A stretch of 64,000 nucleotides of DNA, taken from NCBI RefSeq assembly GCF_900880625.1, contig NZ_CAAHFB010000005.1, forward strand, positions 231,205 to 295,204, given 5' to 3'. Of this stretch, positions 17,701 to 27,990 are shown piece after piece. The translations under genes were made by a program, and so were the position numbers. Below the pieces are notes generated by a model. It had not been told where the DNA came from, did no database searches, and saw only the letters and a list, made by a program, of their open reading frames with translations. The stretch's first letter is position 1, and each line of letters opens with the position of its first letter. The DNA is from Halorhabdus rudnickae. Lineage in GTDB: Archaea; Halobacteriota; Halobacteria; Halobacteriales; Haloarculaceae.

Positions 17701-18756
17701 CGTGAGACGGTACCCCCCTTTTCGCAGGACGTCGAGGATCGGTTCGGCATCGAAAATCTCGTGGACGTGGTGGACACCGTCGGGGACCGTCGTATCACGG
17801 ATCATCTTCGAGACGGTTGATGCGACGATGCCCGTCACCCGACGTTGTTCTCGCCCGTCGAGTGCCGTCACCAGCGTCTTTGCGGTCGTATCCGCTTGCC
17901 CATCGGCCGCGACCGTCACCGCAAACCCGTCTCCGCCAACGGATGGTGTCGAAACGAGTTCCGCCAGCCGGTCGCGTCCGATCGCCTCGACTGCGGGTCG
18001 GTACAGCTTGAATCGTGAAAGCCCATGGACGGCCGCGGTGACGGCCCTGGAGTCGAAACAGAGGTACGTCTTCGCAGGCACGTCGAGCGTCCGGTGGATA
18101 ACGTGTTGATCCGCGAAGTCGAAGCTGTAGGCCCGACGACGGCCGTACCGGGGGAACTCCATCGATTCCGGAGTCACGAAGCCACGGACCGGCAGCGAGC
18201 CTCCCGCGTCGTGGACCGTGAACTGCCGCCCTATTCGATCGAGCGTCCACCGACTCGCCGCGGGACCGAACGCTTCCCCGAGACCCAGAAGCACGCCGAT
18301 CCGGATTTCTGAGACCGCCGACAGCTGGTCTGTCAGCCGTTTCGCCAGCAGATTCGTCACGCCGGGCACAAGCCCGACGCTCAGAACCCCTGTCGCCCCG
18401 TGATCGCGCGCCAGATCGTCGAGACCTTCGACCCGACGGAAGAACTCGTCGGAGGCCGTCACATCGACGTAGTCGATTCCCCGTTCGAGGCAGGCCTTGA
18501 CGAACGCCGTTCCGGACTGGTCGACACACATCACGACATCGTCGACGTCTTTGAGGACACGATCGTACGATTCGGTACGCTGGAGATCGAACGCGATACC
18601 GGAGACGTTCTCACCGAGGGCGCCAGCGGCGGTGGCCGCCTTCGTCCCGTCGCGACCAGCGACGATCACCGAGTTCGGTCCATCGGATACGGTGGCCAGT
18701 TCTCCCGCTATCGTTCGTCCCACGGACCCGTAGCCACCAACGATCAACATCGTCAT
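17521..18756 (-). CDS. saccharopine dehydrogenase-like NAD(P)-binding protein with foreign C-terminal tail
   Basis: The first ~350 residues form an NAD(P)-binding oxidoreductase of the saccharopine-dehydrogenase-like type. There is a Rossmann motif [12 protein letters not shown], then [25 protein letters not shown] and [14 protein letters not shown]. The natural end is near [14 protein letters not shown]. The last ~60 residues (Thr/Ser/Arg-rich, ending SDFSQDGF) are out-of-frame or shifted sequence from a copper-ATPase fragment (next entry). The ATG overlaps the stop of the CPH-type ATPase (ATGA at 18753-18756), so it is co-transcribed with it. Substrate unknown. Confidence 0.8.
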   Translation of the reverse strand: MTMLIVGGYGSVGRTIAGELATVSDGPNSVIVAGRDGTKAATAAGALGENVSGIAFDLQRTESYDRVLKDVDDVVMCVDQSGTAFVKACLERGIDYVDVTASDEFFRRVEGLDDLARDHGATGVLSVGLVPGVTNLLAKRLTDQLSAVSEIRIGVLLGLGEAFGPAASRWTLDRIGRQFTVHDAGGSLPVRGFVTPESMEFPRYGRRRAYSFDFADQHVIHRTLDVPAKTYLCFDSRAVTAAVHGLSRFKLYRPAVEAIGRDRLAELVSTPSVGGDGFAVTVAADGQADTTAKTLVTALDGREQRRVTGIVASTVSKMIRDTTVPDGVHHVHEIFDAEPILDVLRKGGYRLTKSTTTAGTPTEADTGARAGSTAAIWITRATRGCSGGDSGYRSSSRSPSYFFSDFSQDGF

Positions 18757-21167
18757 GCCGAGAGATCGACTCCCCGAAGGCGACGGGCGTTGATAGCGAC
18801 GATGACCGTCGACAGCGACATGAACACCGCGCCGATCGCCGGCGACAGCAGGACCCCGAAGGGTGCCAGAATCCCTGCTGCGAGCGGGAGCGCAAACACG
18901 TTGTAGCCGGTCGCCCAGACGAGGTTCTCTTGCATCTTTCGGTAGCTCGCCTTCGAGAGCGTGATGAGTCCAACAACGTCCAGCGGGTTGTTCTCGACGA
19001 GGATGATATCGCCCGACTCGATGGCGACGTCGGTCCCCGAGCCGATGGCGATCCCGACGTCAGCTCTCGTGAGTGCGGGCGCGTCGTTGACCCCGTCACC
19101 GACCATCGCGACGAGTTTCCCCTCGGACTGGAGCTGGGCGACTTTCGTGTCTTTCTCGTCGGGTAGCACCTCCGCGAAGTACTGGTCGATACCGAGTTCT
19201 TCCGAGACAGCCCTCGCGACGTCCTCGCTGTCGCCGGTGAGCATCGCCACCTCGATATCCAGTCCGTGTAGCGCCTCGATCGTTTCCCGGCTCTCCTCGC
19301 GGATGACGTCCGCCAGCGCGAACGCGGCGACGACCTCGGACTCGTCGTGGATCAGGTAGATGACCGTCTGTGCGTTCGCTCCGGCGTCCTCGGCGAACGC
19401 GGCCATCGCTTCGGATCGGTCGATGTCGAGTTCCTCGAGCAGGTTCGGGCCGCCGATGTGCACCGTCTCGCCGTCTTGCGGGTCGCCGTGCTCACCGCTC
19501 GACCCATTCGAGGTGGGTCTCACCTCGCCATCCACAGTGGCTCTGACGCCGAGGCCCCGGAGGTTCTCGAAGTTCGAGACGCGTGCCCGCTGCACGCCGC
19601 GTTCCTCGGCGGCGTTCCGGATTGCGCGGGCGATCATGTGTTCGGAATCGCCCTCGACACCGGCGGCAATTTCGAACGCTCGTTGTTCGTCCCACCCGTC
19701 CGTCGTCTCGACCGAAACGACGCCCTGTTCGCCCTTCGTGAGCGTGCCCGTCTTGTCGAACATCACCGTGTCCAGATTGCGGGCCTCCTCCATGGCGATG
19801 CGGTCGCGGATGAGCATCCCGTTCCGGGCGGCCGTCGAGGTGTTGATCGCGACGACGAGTGGGACGGCCAGGCCGAGTGCATGTGGACACGCGATGACGA
19901 GCACCGTCACGACGCGCTCGAGGACGCCGATGTTGAACCCGGTGGCGACGACCCACGCGACGGCCGTAATCGCCGCGACGCCAAGTGCCACGTAGAACAG
20001 CCACCCTGCTGCGCGGTCGGCCAGAAGTTGCGTCCGGGATTTGGACTGCTGGGCTTCATCGACGAGGCGCATGATGCCCGCGAGCGTCGTTTCCTCACCC
20101 GTCTTCGTGATCTCGACACGGAGACTCCCATCCTGGTTAACCGTCCCGGCGACGACCTCCGATCCGGGCTCCTTGCCCACGGATCGGGATTCGCCCGTGA
20201 TCATCGATTCGTCGACCGAGGACTCGCCCTCGACGACCTCGCCGTCGGCAGGCACGCTCGCGCCCGGGCGAACGAGCACGACGTCGCCCTCGCCGAGTTC
20301 GGAGACCGGCACCTCCTCGGTGTCTCCACTCTCGGTGACGCGCTCGGCGGTGTCGGGCATGAGCTTTGCCAGCTCGTCGAGCGCGCCGGAGGCCGCCCGG
20401 ACGGAGCGCATCTCCACCCAGTGGCCCAGCAGCATGATGTCGATCAGCGTGACGAGTTCCCAGAAAAACGGTGTCGTCCCCGCCAGCAAGAGACTCGCGA
20501 TCGAGTAAACGAACGCGACGGTGATGGCCAGCGAGATGAGCAGCATCATCCCCGGTTCGCGCTCGTTCAGTTCGCTCCGCGCCATCGAGAGGAACGGCAC
20601 GCCACCGTACGCGAAGATGATCACCGACAGGACGGGGGTGATCCAGACGCTGCCGGGAAACGTCGGTGCGGTGTAGCCGATGGTCTCCTGAATGAACTCA
20701 CTGAAGATGATCACCGGCACCGAGAGGACGAGCGACACCCAGAACCGCCGTCGGAACATCGCCTCGTGGCCCGAATGATCCGTGTGGCCGCCGTGATCCC
20801 CGTTTTCGCCCCCGTGCCCGCTTTCGTGGGCGTCCCCGCTGTGGCCGTGCTCGTCGTGGTCGTGTTCGGCCTCGGAATCGTGGACGTGTTCGGTCTCGGG
20901 GCGGTGCCTGTCTTCGGCGTCGTGGTCGTGTTGTGCGTGTTCGTCTGTCAGTTCGGACTCCGTGGTGGCCTCGTCCGCCCCTGGGGGAGCGTCGTGTTCC
21001 GGGGCCGGGGACTGCTGCTCGGACGGGCGGCGAGTTGCCGCTCGCGATTCCGTCTCTGCTTGTAACTGGCAAATACGACAACAGGAGATAGAATCTTCGG
21101 ATCGAGACGGTGTTCTATCCTCCCGTGAGTGGTCCGTAGTGTGTTCGTCATTTGATTGGTTACTCAT
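18753..21167 (-). CDS. copB: P1B-3 (CPH-type) copper-translocating ATPase, CopB-like
   Basis: The N-terminal ~130 residues lack an HMA domain but carry CCRIC and a long His/Asp/Glu-rich run, the usual metal-binding tail of CopB proteins. TM6 has [11 protein letters not shown], the CPH motif of the P1B-3 class linked to Cu(II) or Cu/Ag export. [10 protein letters not shown], a SEHM variant of the SEHP motif, TGDSEDVA and GDGVNDAPA follow. ATGs at 21209, 21194 and 21167 are possible; I chose 21167 ([10 protein letters not shown]). It lies downstream of the HMA chaperone gene and upstream of the dehydrogenase. SEHM in place of SEHP ([10 protein letters not shown]) is also typical of CopB-type ATPases, as I recall. 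Confidence 0.92.
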   Translation of the reverse strand: MSNQSNDEHTTDHSREDRTPSRSEDSISCCRICQLQAETESRAATRRPSEQQSPAPEHDAPPGADEATTESELTDEHAQHDHDAEDRHRPETEHVHDSEAEHDHDEHGHSGDAHESGHGGENGDHGGHTDHSGHEAMFRRRFWVSLVLSVPVIIFSEFIQETIGYTAPTFPGSVWITPVLSVIIFAYGGVPFLSMARSELNEREPGMMLLISLAITVAFVYSIASLLLAGTTPFFWELVTLIDIMLLGHWVEMRSVRAASGALDELAKLMPDTAERVTESGDTEEVPVSELGEGDVVLVRPGASVPADGEVVEGESSVDESMITGESRSVGKEPGSEVVAGTVNQDGSLRVEITKTGEETTLAGIMRLVDEAQQSKSRTQLLADRAAGWLFYVALGVAAITAVAWVVATGFNIGVLERVVTVLVIACPHALGLAVPLVVAINTSTAARNGMLIRDRIAMEEARNLDTVMFDKTGTLTKGEQGVVSVETTDGWDEQRAFEIAAGVEGDSEHMIARAIRNAAEERGVQRARVSNFENLRGLGVRATVDGEVRPTSNGSSGEHGDPQDGETVHIGGPNLLEELDIDRSEAMAAFAEDAGANAQTVIYLIHDESEVVAAFALADVIREESRETIEALHGLDIEVAMLTGDSEDVARAVSEELGIDQYFAEVLPDEKDTKVAQLQSEGKLVAMVGDGVNDAPALTRADVGIAIGSGTDVAIESGDIILVENNPLDVVGLITLSKASYRKMQENLVWATGYNVFALPLAAGILAPFGVLLSPAIGAVFMSLSTVIVAINARRLRGVDLSA

Positions 21168-21290
21168 GGATTGGGGTTTGGTGTCGTCCCCCATTATTCT
21201 ATTCAACACCTCGAACCTGCCCTGGACATCGGGAGGATCGGCGTCGAACGAGAATAGTGGGACGCTCGTCGGCGGACGGTCCGGCGTTGC

Positions 21291-21488
21291 TTAGGCGGAT
21301 GCCGTGTATCCAGCGTCCTCGACGGCCTGGACGAGCGCCATGACATCGGCGTCACCGTCGACGCTCGCCTGCTCGGCCTCGCGGTCGGCCGTCGCATCGG
21401 TCACGCCGCTCACGTCTCGCAGCGCTTCTTCGACTGTCTGTTCACAGTGTTCGCAGGTCATTCCTTCGACAGTGATGGTTTGCGTCAT
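21291..21488 (-). CDS. HMA-domain copper chaperone (CopZ-like), copy 1
   Basis: The 65-residue protein is a single HMA domain with the metal loop GMTCEHCEQTVEEAL and C-terminal AVEDAGYTASA. The long frame upstream is antisense to the regulator; the ATG at 21488 gives the normal chaperone length. It is divergent from the Lrp-TRASH regulator, with a shared operator-like motif between them, and lies upstream of copB. It should bind Cu(I) and pass it to the ATPases. A close paralogue sits at 52753-52950. Confidence 0.92.
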   Translation of the reverse strand: MTQTITVEGMTCEHCEQTVEEALRDVSGVTDATADREAEQASVDGDADVMALVQAVEDAGYTASA

Positions 21489-21530
21489 ACACCAAGTACA
21501 TATGATGGGGATATTTTTGTCAGTTTCTGC

Positions 21531-21543
21531 TTCGAATCCAAAG
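21531..21543. promoter_or_regulatory. candidate copper-regulon operator, site 1
   Basis: TTCGAATCCAAAG lies between the HMA chaperone (start 21488, minus) and the Lrp-TRASH regulator (start 21625, plus). The surrounding TTTCTGC-TTCGAATCCAAAGTCC is repeated almost exactly upstream of the second HMA gene at 52994. See the finding on the shared motif. Confidence 0.5.
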
Positions 21544-21624
21544 TCCACCTCCCGAATGGATATGGTGTTCGAAGCCAAGCGGCCGGGGAAACAGTATTGT
21601 GATGCGAGGTACCTACGGATAGAT

Positions 21625-22215
21625 ATGCGTGATTTAGACGAGACAGACCTAGAGATTCTCTCGCTACTGACAGCGGACGCTCGGCGTCCGTTCAGCAGCA
21701 TCGGTGAGGAGATCGATCTCTCGGGTCCAGCCGTATCGGACCGTGTGAAACGGTTAGAGGAAGCCGACGTCATCAACGGCTTCACCGTCGACCTAAACCG
21801 CGCCCAATTACGAGCTGGCGTTCCGGTGTTCGTCCGACTCGAGAACGACGCAGCAGCCATTGAGTCACTGCGAAGCCGACTCCAGGATGCTGATGGGATC
21901 GAACACCTCTTCGTCACTGCCGAGGGGAAACTATGGTTCTACGGCCGCGCAGAAGGACAGAACGTCCGACGGTGGATCGAGGGCCTGCTCGAGGACGCGC
22001 CATCGACAAACTACTCGGTGACGCTCATCGACGGCCTCGAATGGACGCCCTCGCTCGACGGCACCGAGTTCGCAATTACGTGCGCCGAGTGTGGGAATAC
22101 GGTCGATAGCGAGGGCGAATCCGTTCGAATCGACGAGGACGTCTATCATTTCTGTTGTTCGTCGTGTCGCAGTCGCTTTGAAGACCAGTATCAGCGTCTC
22201 GAAGAGGGAGCATAA
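21625..22215 (+). CDS. Lrp/AsnC-type regulator with C-terminal TRASH metal-sensing domain
   Basis: From the ATG at 21625 the product is 196 residues. The N-terminal winged helix reads LDETDLEILSLLTADARRPF, and an Lrp ligand-binding-like middle follows. From about residue 153 there is a TRASH domain with CAECG and YHFCCSSCRSRF. This domain order is that of the Halobacterium copper regulator VNG1179C, which controls a P1-type ATPase and an HMA protein. The same three partners are arranged here: divergent HMA gene, regulator, then copA. It most likely senses copper and activates copA and the chaperone genes. Confidence 0.9.
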   Translation: MRDLDETDLEILSLLTADARRPFSSIGEEIDLSGPAVSDRVKRLEEADVINGFTVDLNRAQLRAGVPVFVRLENDAAAIESLRSRLQDADGIEHLFVTAEGKLWFYGRAEGQNVRRWIEGLLEDAPSTNYSVTLIDGLEWTPSLDGTEFAITCAECGNTVDSEGESVRIDEDVYHFCCSSCRSRFEDQYQRLEEGA

Positions 22216-22224
22216 TCTCTGGAG

Positions 22225-22237
22225 TTGGAATCCAAAC
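22225..22237. promoter_or_regulatory. candidate copper-regulon operator, site 2 (copA)
   Basis: TTGGAATCCAAAC sits 74 bp before the copA ATG, just downstream of the regulator stop codon. The core TTGG-AAT-CCAA is a perfect palindrome with a 3-bp centre. A TATA-like TATAATATA follows at about 22296-22304, so the site is placed as an activator site upstream of the core promoter. Confidence 0.5.
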
Positions 22238-22310
22238 TTCTCCGGGGGGAATAACCGCCCTCTCGAAGCAGTAACTTGCCTAAACCTAGACCCCGTATAA
22301 TATACCAAGC

Positions 22311-24935
22311 ATGACAAGCCGAACAACCCATCTCGATATCACAGGGATGTCCTGCGCCAACTGTTCGGGGACGATCCAGGACACCCTCGAATCCCTAGAC
22401 GGGGTGTCGGAGGCGGACGCGAACTTCGCCACCGACGAGGGCTCCGTCGAATACGATCCCGACAAGGTATCGCTCGGAGAGATTTACGACGCGATCGACG
22501 ACGCGGGCTACGGTGCAGTCTCGGAGACAGTGACGATTGCTATCTCCGATATGACGTGTGCAAATTGTGTGCAGACCAACGAGACTGCCCTCGAGAACAC
22601 GCCAGGTGTCATCACGGCAGAGGCGAACTTTGCCACCGACGAAGCGCAGGTCACCTACAACCCTGCGGAGGCGTCACTCGATGCGATGTACGATGCCATC
22701 GAAGACGCCGGCTATTCGCCAGTTCGCGAAGACCGTGGCGAAGAGGGTTCGGGGCAGGATGCGCGTGATGCCGCCCGGCAGGCCGAGATACGAAAGCAGC
22801 TCAGACTCACTTTGTTCGGGGCGGCACTCTCGGCACCGCTGGTCGTCTTCCTCGCCCTGAATTACATTATCGCGCCGGAATTGATGGCCGGGATCGAGGA
22901 AGGGTTCCTTGAGGCAACCGGTATCAAATTCGGCTGGGTCGAGTTCCTCCTCGCGACGCCCGTCCAGGCGCTTCTTGGTTGGGAGTTCTACAAGAACTCC
23001 TACAAGGCGCTCGTGAAGAACAAGAGCGCCAACATGGACGTGCTGATCGCCATCGGTTCGAGCACGGCGTACTTCTATTCGGTAGCTGTCCTCTTGGGCC
23101 TGATCGCCGGTGGTCTGTACTTCGACACGGCCGCGCTCATCCTCGTGTTCATCACGCTGGGCAACTACCTCGAAGCCCGCTCGAAGGGCCAGGCCAGCGA
23201 AGCACTCCGGAAACTCCTGGAGATGGAAGCCGAGACGGCCACCGTCGTCGACGAGGACGGCAACGAAGAGGAAGTTCCGCTTGAAGACGTCTCGGTCGGT
23301 GACCGGATGAAAGTGCGGCCCGGCGAAAAGATTCCAACCGACAGCGTCGTCGTCGATGGGCAGTCCGCCGTGGACGAATCGATGGTTACCGGCGAATCGG
23401 TTCCCGTCGAGAAGGAAGAAGGAAACGAGGTCGTCGGCTCGACCATCAACGAGAACGGCGTCCTCATCGTCGAGGCGACGAAGATCGGTGAGGACACCGC
23501 TCTCAAGCAGATTGTGCAGACGGTCAAGGAGGCCCAGTCCCGCCAGCCCGAAATCCAGAACCTCGCCGACCGTATTTCCGCGTACTTCGTGCCGGCAGTC
23601 ATTGCAAACGCGCTCTTCTGGGGTATCGTCTGGTTCCTGTTCCCCGAAGTTCTCGCCGGCTTCGTCGACTGGCTCCCACTGTGGGGCCAGGTCGCTGGCG
23701 GGCCAGTCGCCGCTGGGGGGGTATCAGTCTTCGAGTTCGCGGTTATCGTCTTCGCGTCCGCAATCCTCATCGCCTGTCCCTGTGCGCTCGGGCTGGCGAC
23801 GCCCGCGGCCACGATGGTCGGGACGACGATCGGGGCCCAGAACGGCGTGCTGTTCAAGGGTGGTGACATCCTCGAACGCGCGAAGGACGTCGACACCGTC
23901 GTCTTCGACAAGACGGGCACGCTCACTGAAGGCGCGATGGAACTGACCGACGTGGTCGTCTTCGACGGCGGTGGGAACGCGTTCGGAGCGGACGGTGGCA
24001 ATGCAACTGCTGATGGCGGAGTCGTCACTGAACGCGAGCGACGGGACGAAGACGACATCCTCAAACTCGCAGCGGCGGCCGAGAGCGGCAGCGAACACCC
24101 CCTCGCACGCGCCATCGTCGACGGAGCCGAGGAACGCGGGTTGGATGTCCCCGAACCCGAGGACTTCGAGAACGTCCCCGGTCATGGAATTCGCTCGACG
24201 GTGGACGGCCAGACGGTTCTCGTCGGCAATCGAAAACTGTTGCGTGACAACGACATCGACCCCTCGCCGGCCGCCGAGACGATGGAACGCCTCGAGAACG
24301 AGGGGAAGACGGCGATGCTCGTCGCGGTCGACGGCGAACTCGCGGGCGTGGTCGCCGACGCCGACACGATCAAAGAGAGTGCAACGGACGCCGTAACCCA
24401 GCTCCAGGAGCGCGGCGTAGACGTGATGATGATCACTGGCGACAACGAGCGGACTGCCCGCGCGGTCGCCGAACAGGTCGGGATCGATCCCGGGAACGTC
24501 CGTGCGGAGGTCCTCCCCGAGGACAAGTCCGACGCCGTCGACGTTATCCAGGACGACGGTCGCAAGGCAATGATGGTCGGCGACGGCGTCAACGACGCTC
24601 CCGCGCTCGCTGTCGCACACGTCGGGACAGCAATCGGGTCCGGAACAGACGTGGCGATCGAAGCCGCGGACCTCACGCTGATGCGAGACGACCCCGTCGA
24701 CGTGGTGAAAGCGATCCGCATCTCGGATGCGACGCTCCAGAAGATCAAGCAGAACCTCGTGTGGGCGCTGGGATACAACACGTCGATGATTCCGCTGGCG
24801 TCGCTGGGCCTGCTGCAGCCGGTGTTGGCCGCCGCGGCGATGGCCTTTTCCAGCGTCTCCGTGCTGACCAACAGCCTGCTGTTCCGCCGGTACACCCCCG
24901 ATTACGACTACAAGCTCTTCGGTCGTTTCCGCTAA
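22311..24935 (+). CDS. copA: P1B-1 Cu(I)-translocating ATPase CopA
   Basis: The 874-residue protein has two HMA domains with MSCANC (Cys 15 and 18) and MTCANC (Cys 83 and 86). TM6 carries [11 protein letters not shown] (CPC near residue 489), and [24 protein letters not shown] and GDGVNDAPA are all in place. The Asn and Tyr/Met-Ser residues expected in TM7/TM8 appear as NLVWALGYN and [12 protein letters not shown]. These are diagnostic of Cu(I)/Ag(I) export. It lies downstream of the Lrp-TRASH regulator and a motif shared with other copper genes. Confidence 0.95.
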   Translation: MTSRTTHLDITGMSCANCSGTIQDTLESLDGVSEADANFATDEGSVEYDPDKVSLGEIYDAIDDAGYGAVSETVTIAISDMTCANCVQTNETALENTPGVITAEANFATDEAQVTYNPAEASLDAMYDAIEDAGYSPVREDRGEEGSGQDARDAARQAEIRKQLRLTLFGAALSAPLVVFLALNYIIAPELMAGIEEGFLEATGIKFGWVEFLLATPVQALLGWEFYKNSYKALVKNKSANMDVLIAIGSSTAYFYSVAVLLGLIAGGLYFDTAALILVFITLGNYLEARSKGQASEALRKLLEMEAETATVVDEDGNEEEVPLEDVSVGDRMKVRPGEKIPTDSVVVDGQSAVDESMVTGESVPVEKEEGNEVVGSTINENGVLIVEATKIGEDTALKQIVQTVKEAQSRQPEIQNLADRISAYFVPAVIANALFWGIVWFLFPEVLAGFVDWLPLWGQVAGGPVAAGGVSVFEFAVIVFASAILIACPCALGLATPAATMVGTTIGAQNGVLFKGGDILERAKDVDTVVFDKTGTLTEGAMELTDVVVFDGGGNAFGADGGNATADGGVVTERERRDEDDILKLAAAAESGSEHPLARAIVDGAEERGLDVPEPEDFENVPGHGIRSTVDGQTVLVGNRKLLRDNDIDPSPAAETMERLENEGKTAMLVAVDGELAGVVADADTIKESATDAVTQLQERGVDVMMITGDNERTARAVAEQVGIDPGNVRAEVLPEDKSDAVDVIQDDGRKAMMVGDGVNDAPALAVAHVGTAIGSGTDVAIEAADLTLMRDDPVDVVKAIRISDATLQKIKQNLVWALGYNTSMIPLASLGLLQPVLAAAAMAFSSVSVLTNSLLFRRYTPDYDYKLFGRFR

Positions 24936-24957
24936 ATCTCCTCCCACTCACCCACGC

Positions 24958-25182
24958 ATGTCCGATATATCCCGCCACACAGTCCGGCGATACCTGGTCA
25001 AAACTGCCAGCAGCGAACCCACATATCTCCGCGCTCACGAGATCGCCAGTGATCTCGGTGGATCGCCGAAAGCCGTTGCACAGTACCTCAGCCAACTCCA
25101 GGACGAACTCGCCGACGTCTCACTCGAGAAGTGGGCTCGTTCGAAGAGTACGACGTGGCGACTGGAGGTGAGCGAATCGTGA
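24958..25182 (+). CDS. small winged-helix protein (DUF7123-like)
   Basis: The 74-residue protein is a compact winged-helix fold with YLRAHEIASDLGGSPKAVAQ as the recognition-helix region. The conserved-looking end, EKWARSKSTTWRLE, matches the haloarchaeal DUF7123 pattern. Such proteins are presumed DNA-binding but uncharacterised. The stop TGA overlaps a GTG start for the next gene (GTGA at 25179-25182), indicating coupled translation with the DUF63 membrane protein. It lies 22 bp after copA and may be in its transcript. Confidence 0.75.
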   Translation: MSDISRHTVRRYLVKTASSEPTYLRAHEIASDLGGSPKAVAQYLSQLQDELADVSLEKWARSKSTTWRLEVSES

Positions 25183-26180
25183 GTACCGTGACCCGGCGCA
25201 TCGAGACTGCGCTTCCGGAAACCGGCTCACGCGAGTGGTGGGCGCTGTACCTTCTCACTCCGCTCGTACTCGTCGGTGTAGCGCTTCTCGCATTCCCGAC
25301 GCTCATCTACGATCAGTTCATCTGGCAGTACCTCTGGGGACCGGTCGTCGCCGACGCCGCCAGCCAGCCCGTCACCCACGAGGGGATCCGCGCTGTCCAG
25401 GGCTATAACGCGGTGAATACGGTGACGTACCTCGCGGCAGTCGCCTATAGCCTCCCCGGACTCAGAGCGTATCTCGACGCGCTGGACGTATCCTTCAACG
25501 CCAGACTGGCCTATGGGCTCGCGCCGATGATCGTCGCTGGCGGGGCGATGCGCGCTCTCGAAGACATCGGACTACTCGGCGACTACGCGGTGTGGTTCAT
25601 CACGCCGTCGATCTACGTCGTCGTCACCGGTGTCACCGTCCTCGCGCTCGGCGTCGGCGCACTCGCGCGTGATCGCGATCTCGGTTCTACTCCGTCGACG
25701 GTCGGGTTCGTCGGGGCGATCTGGGCTGTCGGTGCCATCGGGTGGGCGCTCCGGCATGGTTTCTCGACCGGGGCGACATTCCGCCTGTGGGCCCCCATCG
25801 CGACGACGGGAATCGCTCTGGGCGTGACCGCGCTCTACTACTGGGGAACGAACTTCGTCGATGTCGCACACCTCCGACACCCGCTGATCCTGCTGGCCGT
25901 CTTCGGGCAGCTGTGGGACGCAGCACAGAATCTCATCGGTGTGACGTTCCTCGGCTTCTCCCCGAAGCTGGTCGTAACGAACTTCGTGTACCAAGCCACC
26001 GGCTTCTCCGGATCGACATTCGTCCTCAAATTCCTCGTGACTCTTGGCATCGTGTGGTACCTCGCGGACGCAAAAGAGGAGATGAATCACGCGTGGTGGT
26101 GGCTTATGACGTTCTTCATCGGTGCGATCGGACTGCCGATGGGCGTCCGTGGGTCACTTCGGATGATGCTCGGAGCCTGA
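25179..26180 (+). CDS. DUF63 family archaeal integral membrane protein
   Basis: With the GTG at 25179 the product is 333 residues and has about nine hydrophobic helices. Features typical of DUF63 are YNAVNTVTYLAAVAYSL, GGAMRALEDIGLL, FGQLWDAAQNL and EEMNHAWWWLMTF, all at expected spacing. An ATG at 25131 exists in frame, but it would overlap DUF7123 by 50 bp. The GTGA overlap makes 25179 the better choice. The family is archaeal and of unknown function. Confidence 0.85.
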   Translation: MSTVTRRIETALPETGSREWWALYLLTPLVLVGVALLAFPTLIYDQFIWQYLWGPVVADAASQPVTHEGIRAVQGYNAVNTVTYLAAVAYSLPGLRAYLDALDVSFNARLAYGLAPMIVAGGAMRALEDIGLLGDYAVWFITPSIYVVVTGVTVLALGVGALARDRDLGSTPSTVGFVGAIWAVGAIGWALRHGFSTGATFRLWAPIATTGIALGVTALYYWGTNFVDVAHLRHPLILLAVFGQLWDAAQNLIGVTFLGFSPKLVVTNFVYQATGFSGSTFVLKFLVTLGIVWYLADAKEEMNHAWWWLMTFFIGAIGLPMGVRGSLRMMLGA

Positions 26181-26182
26181 TA

Positions 26183-26476
26183 ATGGATACAATGAACACG
26201 ACCGACACGACACGGCAATACGGTGCGGTAATCGGACTCGTCTCCGGTCTGTACTCGTTGCTCTCCGCGACCGCCAGCAGCGGGATGATGAATTCGAACA
26301 GCGGGCTGCTCATGGCGCTCCTCGGCGTCATCGTGGTCATCTACGGTGTCGTTCTGATGACGCCCTACGCGGATCGGCTCGGGCACGCGAGCGGGCCGCT
26401 GATGATCGGGTACTCGCTCGTGATGTTGCTCAACCAAGCCCTCGTCGGCGTCACCGGGAGTATGAACTGGGAATAG
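26183..26476 (+). CDS. three-helix membrane protein, probably frameshifted near its end
   Basis: The 97-residue product has three to four hydrophobic helices with YGAVIGLVSGLYSLL at the front and YADRLGHASGPLMIGYSL in the middle. It begins two bases after the DUF63 stop. The frame ends in TAG at 26474-26476, just where the other frame continues with a Gly/Met/Ser-rich linker and one more helix (next entry). A single-base change in the GGGAATAG region would join them into a protein of ~150 residues. Function unknown. Confidence 0.65.
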   Translation: MDTMNTTDTTRQYGAVIGLVSGLYSLLSATASSGMMNSNSGLLMALLGVIVVIYGVVLMTPYADRLGHASGPLMIGYSLVMLLNQALVGVTGSMNWE

Positions 26477-26640
26477 ACGGTGGAATGGGATCCGGCATGA
26501 ACAGCGGGATAAGCGGCGGTATGGGTTCATCGATGACCGCTGGGATGAGCTGGGACCTCGGGATGGTCGCCCTCGCGGTCCTGATGCGGCTCAGTGGGCT
26601 CATCATGACGAACCGTCCCGAAAGCGGATCAGGAATGTAA
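26477..26640 (+). pseudogene. detached C-terminal part of the preceding membrane gene
   Basis: The alternate frame reads DGGMGSGMNSGISGGMGSSM and then a helix, GMVALAVLMRLSGLIMTNRP, ending at TAA 26638. Similar haloarchaeal proteins, as I recall, carry this Met/Gly linker and last helix in one chain with the preceding part. It also has an ATG at 26485, so a separate 51-residue product is possible but less likely. Confidence 0.55.
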
Positions 26641-26705
26641 GCCGAGAGCTCACTGGCAACTATCGTTTCTCGGGACGCCCTTTTATTGTACCTCCGCCGC
26701 ACCCC

Positions 26706-26828
26706 CGTACTCTCGAGATTGTCGTACTCCGATATGCGTGGATCATTGTTGTGATAGACCTCGCAGGGATCGCGTTCGGGATCTGGTACTATCGCTTCCA
26801 GTTCGCTCAAACTCAGCTGGTGATGTAA
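26706..26828 (+). pseudogene. relic of a DUF1405 membrane protein N-terminus
   Basis: The frame reads RTLEIVVLRYAWIIVVID followed by LAGIAFGIWYYRFQFAQTQ and TAA. The combination of a Leu/Val-rich helix, then LAG-x-FG-x-WYY, recalls the first helix of DUF1405 proteins, which are about 200 residues long. Only the first ~40 residues remain. No clear ATG precedes it. Confidence 0.4.
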
Positions 26829-27302
26829 CCGTTCGTTCTCGATAGTTCCATTACGACGTTGTTCGTTCACTGCCGCTCCAATCTCGAGTTCTTAAGTAGC
26901 GCTGGTGGAGTTTGATGCGTACGTCGTTAGTGATGAATTGCCAGTCGGTGGTTGGTTCGTCATCGTTTCTGGTGGTTCCCACGCAGCATCCTCCGAACGG
27001 AAGGATGCTACGTCAGGGATACGCCGATCGAGACACTTGGTGGTATGATGCACTTTCAAACACGTCTGAATGATCCGTAGAAAATCTCGGAGAGAATATC
27101 ATCATCAATTTAGGGAAGATGTGGGACTAGCTACAAGGAGGCTCGTGAATAACTCAACGGAGCACGTTGATGACGAAACGGTCTACAAGTCTATGCAGGA
27201 GTCCTCTGGCAAGGTTGAGCGTTCGAACGAACGTGGCTCGTGCCACCCATCGGAAGAAACTACTCTTTGAATCCGTTGAACAACTACTGATTCCGGTATT
27301 CG
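26829..27302. other. gene-poor stretch with a strong stem-loop
   Basis: No coding sequence is convincing on either strand. A stem-loop with arms AGCATCCT (26985-26992) and AGGATGCT (27002-27009) and inner CCG/CGG pairing stands out. It lies 290 bp past the methyltransferase stop, too far for a simple terminator, and may be the end of a lost insertion sequence. Confidence 0.4.
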
Positions 27303-27947
27303 TCATCTCGGAACGAGTGCGCCACGAACAAATGGCGCCACCGGGGGTACGCCGATCGATAACTCTTCAAGCTCAATGACGTCGAACCGATCGTCGTTTT
27401 TGAATGTAGTCGCCGTATCTCGATCGAGATTGCAGCCAGCTGCACCGAGCCGCCATACCGGGTTCACCGCGGTCTGCACGTGAGCCAGCCATCCGTCCGC
27501 CTGAACGTGTTCGAGAAATCGAAACTCGCCATTCGATTTGAGAACGCGAGCGACCTCGGAAAGTGCTGCATCGACGTCTGGGATCGTACAGAACACGAGT
27601 GACGCAATGATTACGTCCACCGAATCGTCGGCGTACGGGAGTGACTGTGCCCCCTCGGGTTGAATCGCAATATCGAGGTTAAGTTCGTCCGCTTTCTGAA
27701 CCGCTCGTCGGCGCATATGTGGATCTGGTTCAATCGCGTGCAGGGTGAGTGATAATTCCTGGTCCGTTGCTCTCTTGAAATATGGAAACATCGCACCGGT
27801 CCCCGCACCCAGATCAAGGACGGTCCCTTTCATGTCCTCGACGAGTGATTCCCGGATTTCACGAAGCAGCGAATCCTCGGCATGTTCCATCACGGGATCG
27901 TATATCGCCGCGAACACAGGGTGAGATGGCGTTTTATCTTCTGACAT
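27303..27947 (-). CDS. class I SAM-dependent methyltransferase (METTL7/UbiE-like)
   Basis: The 214-residue product shows motif I GTVLDLGAGTGAMFP, motif II with HAIEPDPHM, and motif III/IV SVDVIIASLVFCTI. These are followed by ALSEVARVLKSNGEFRFLEH, typical of the UbiE/METTL7-like family. From the ATG at 27947 the N-terminus FAAIYDPVMEH matches the family. The substrate is unknown. It follows the SHOCT gene at 27991 on the same strand with a 43-bp gap, but need not be functionally linked. Confidence 0.85.
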   Translation of the reverse strand: MSEDKTPSHPVFAAIYDPVMEHAEDSLLREIRESLVEDMKGTVLDLGAGTGAMFPYFKRATDQELSLTLHAIEPDPHMRRRAVQKADELNLDIAIQPEGAQSLPYADDSVDVIIASLVFCTIPDVDAALSEVARVLKSNGEFRFLEHVQADGWLAHVQTAVNPVWRLGAAGCNLDRDTATTFKNDDRFDVIELEELSIGVPPVAPFVRGALVPR

Positions 27948-27990
27948 AGTGTATAATTGTAATTTGTGTATCACCAGCGCATTCGGGCGG

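Noticed and set aside
19347..21065. 572-residue plus-strand ORF opposite the CPH-type ATPase
   Set aside because: Exactly mirrors the ATPase gene, low-complexity Arg/Asp/Val content; the minus-strand protein has all P-type motifs.
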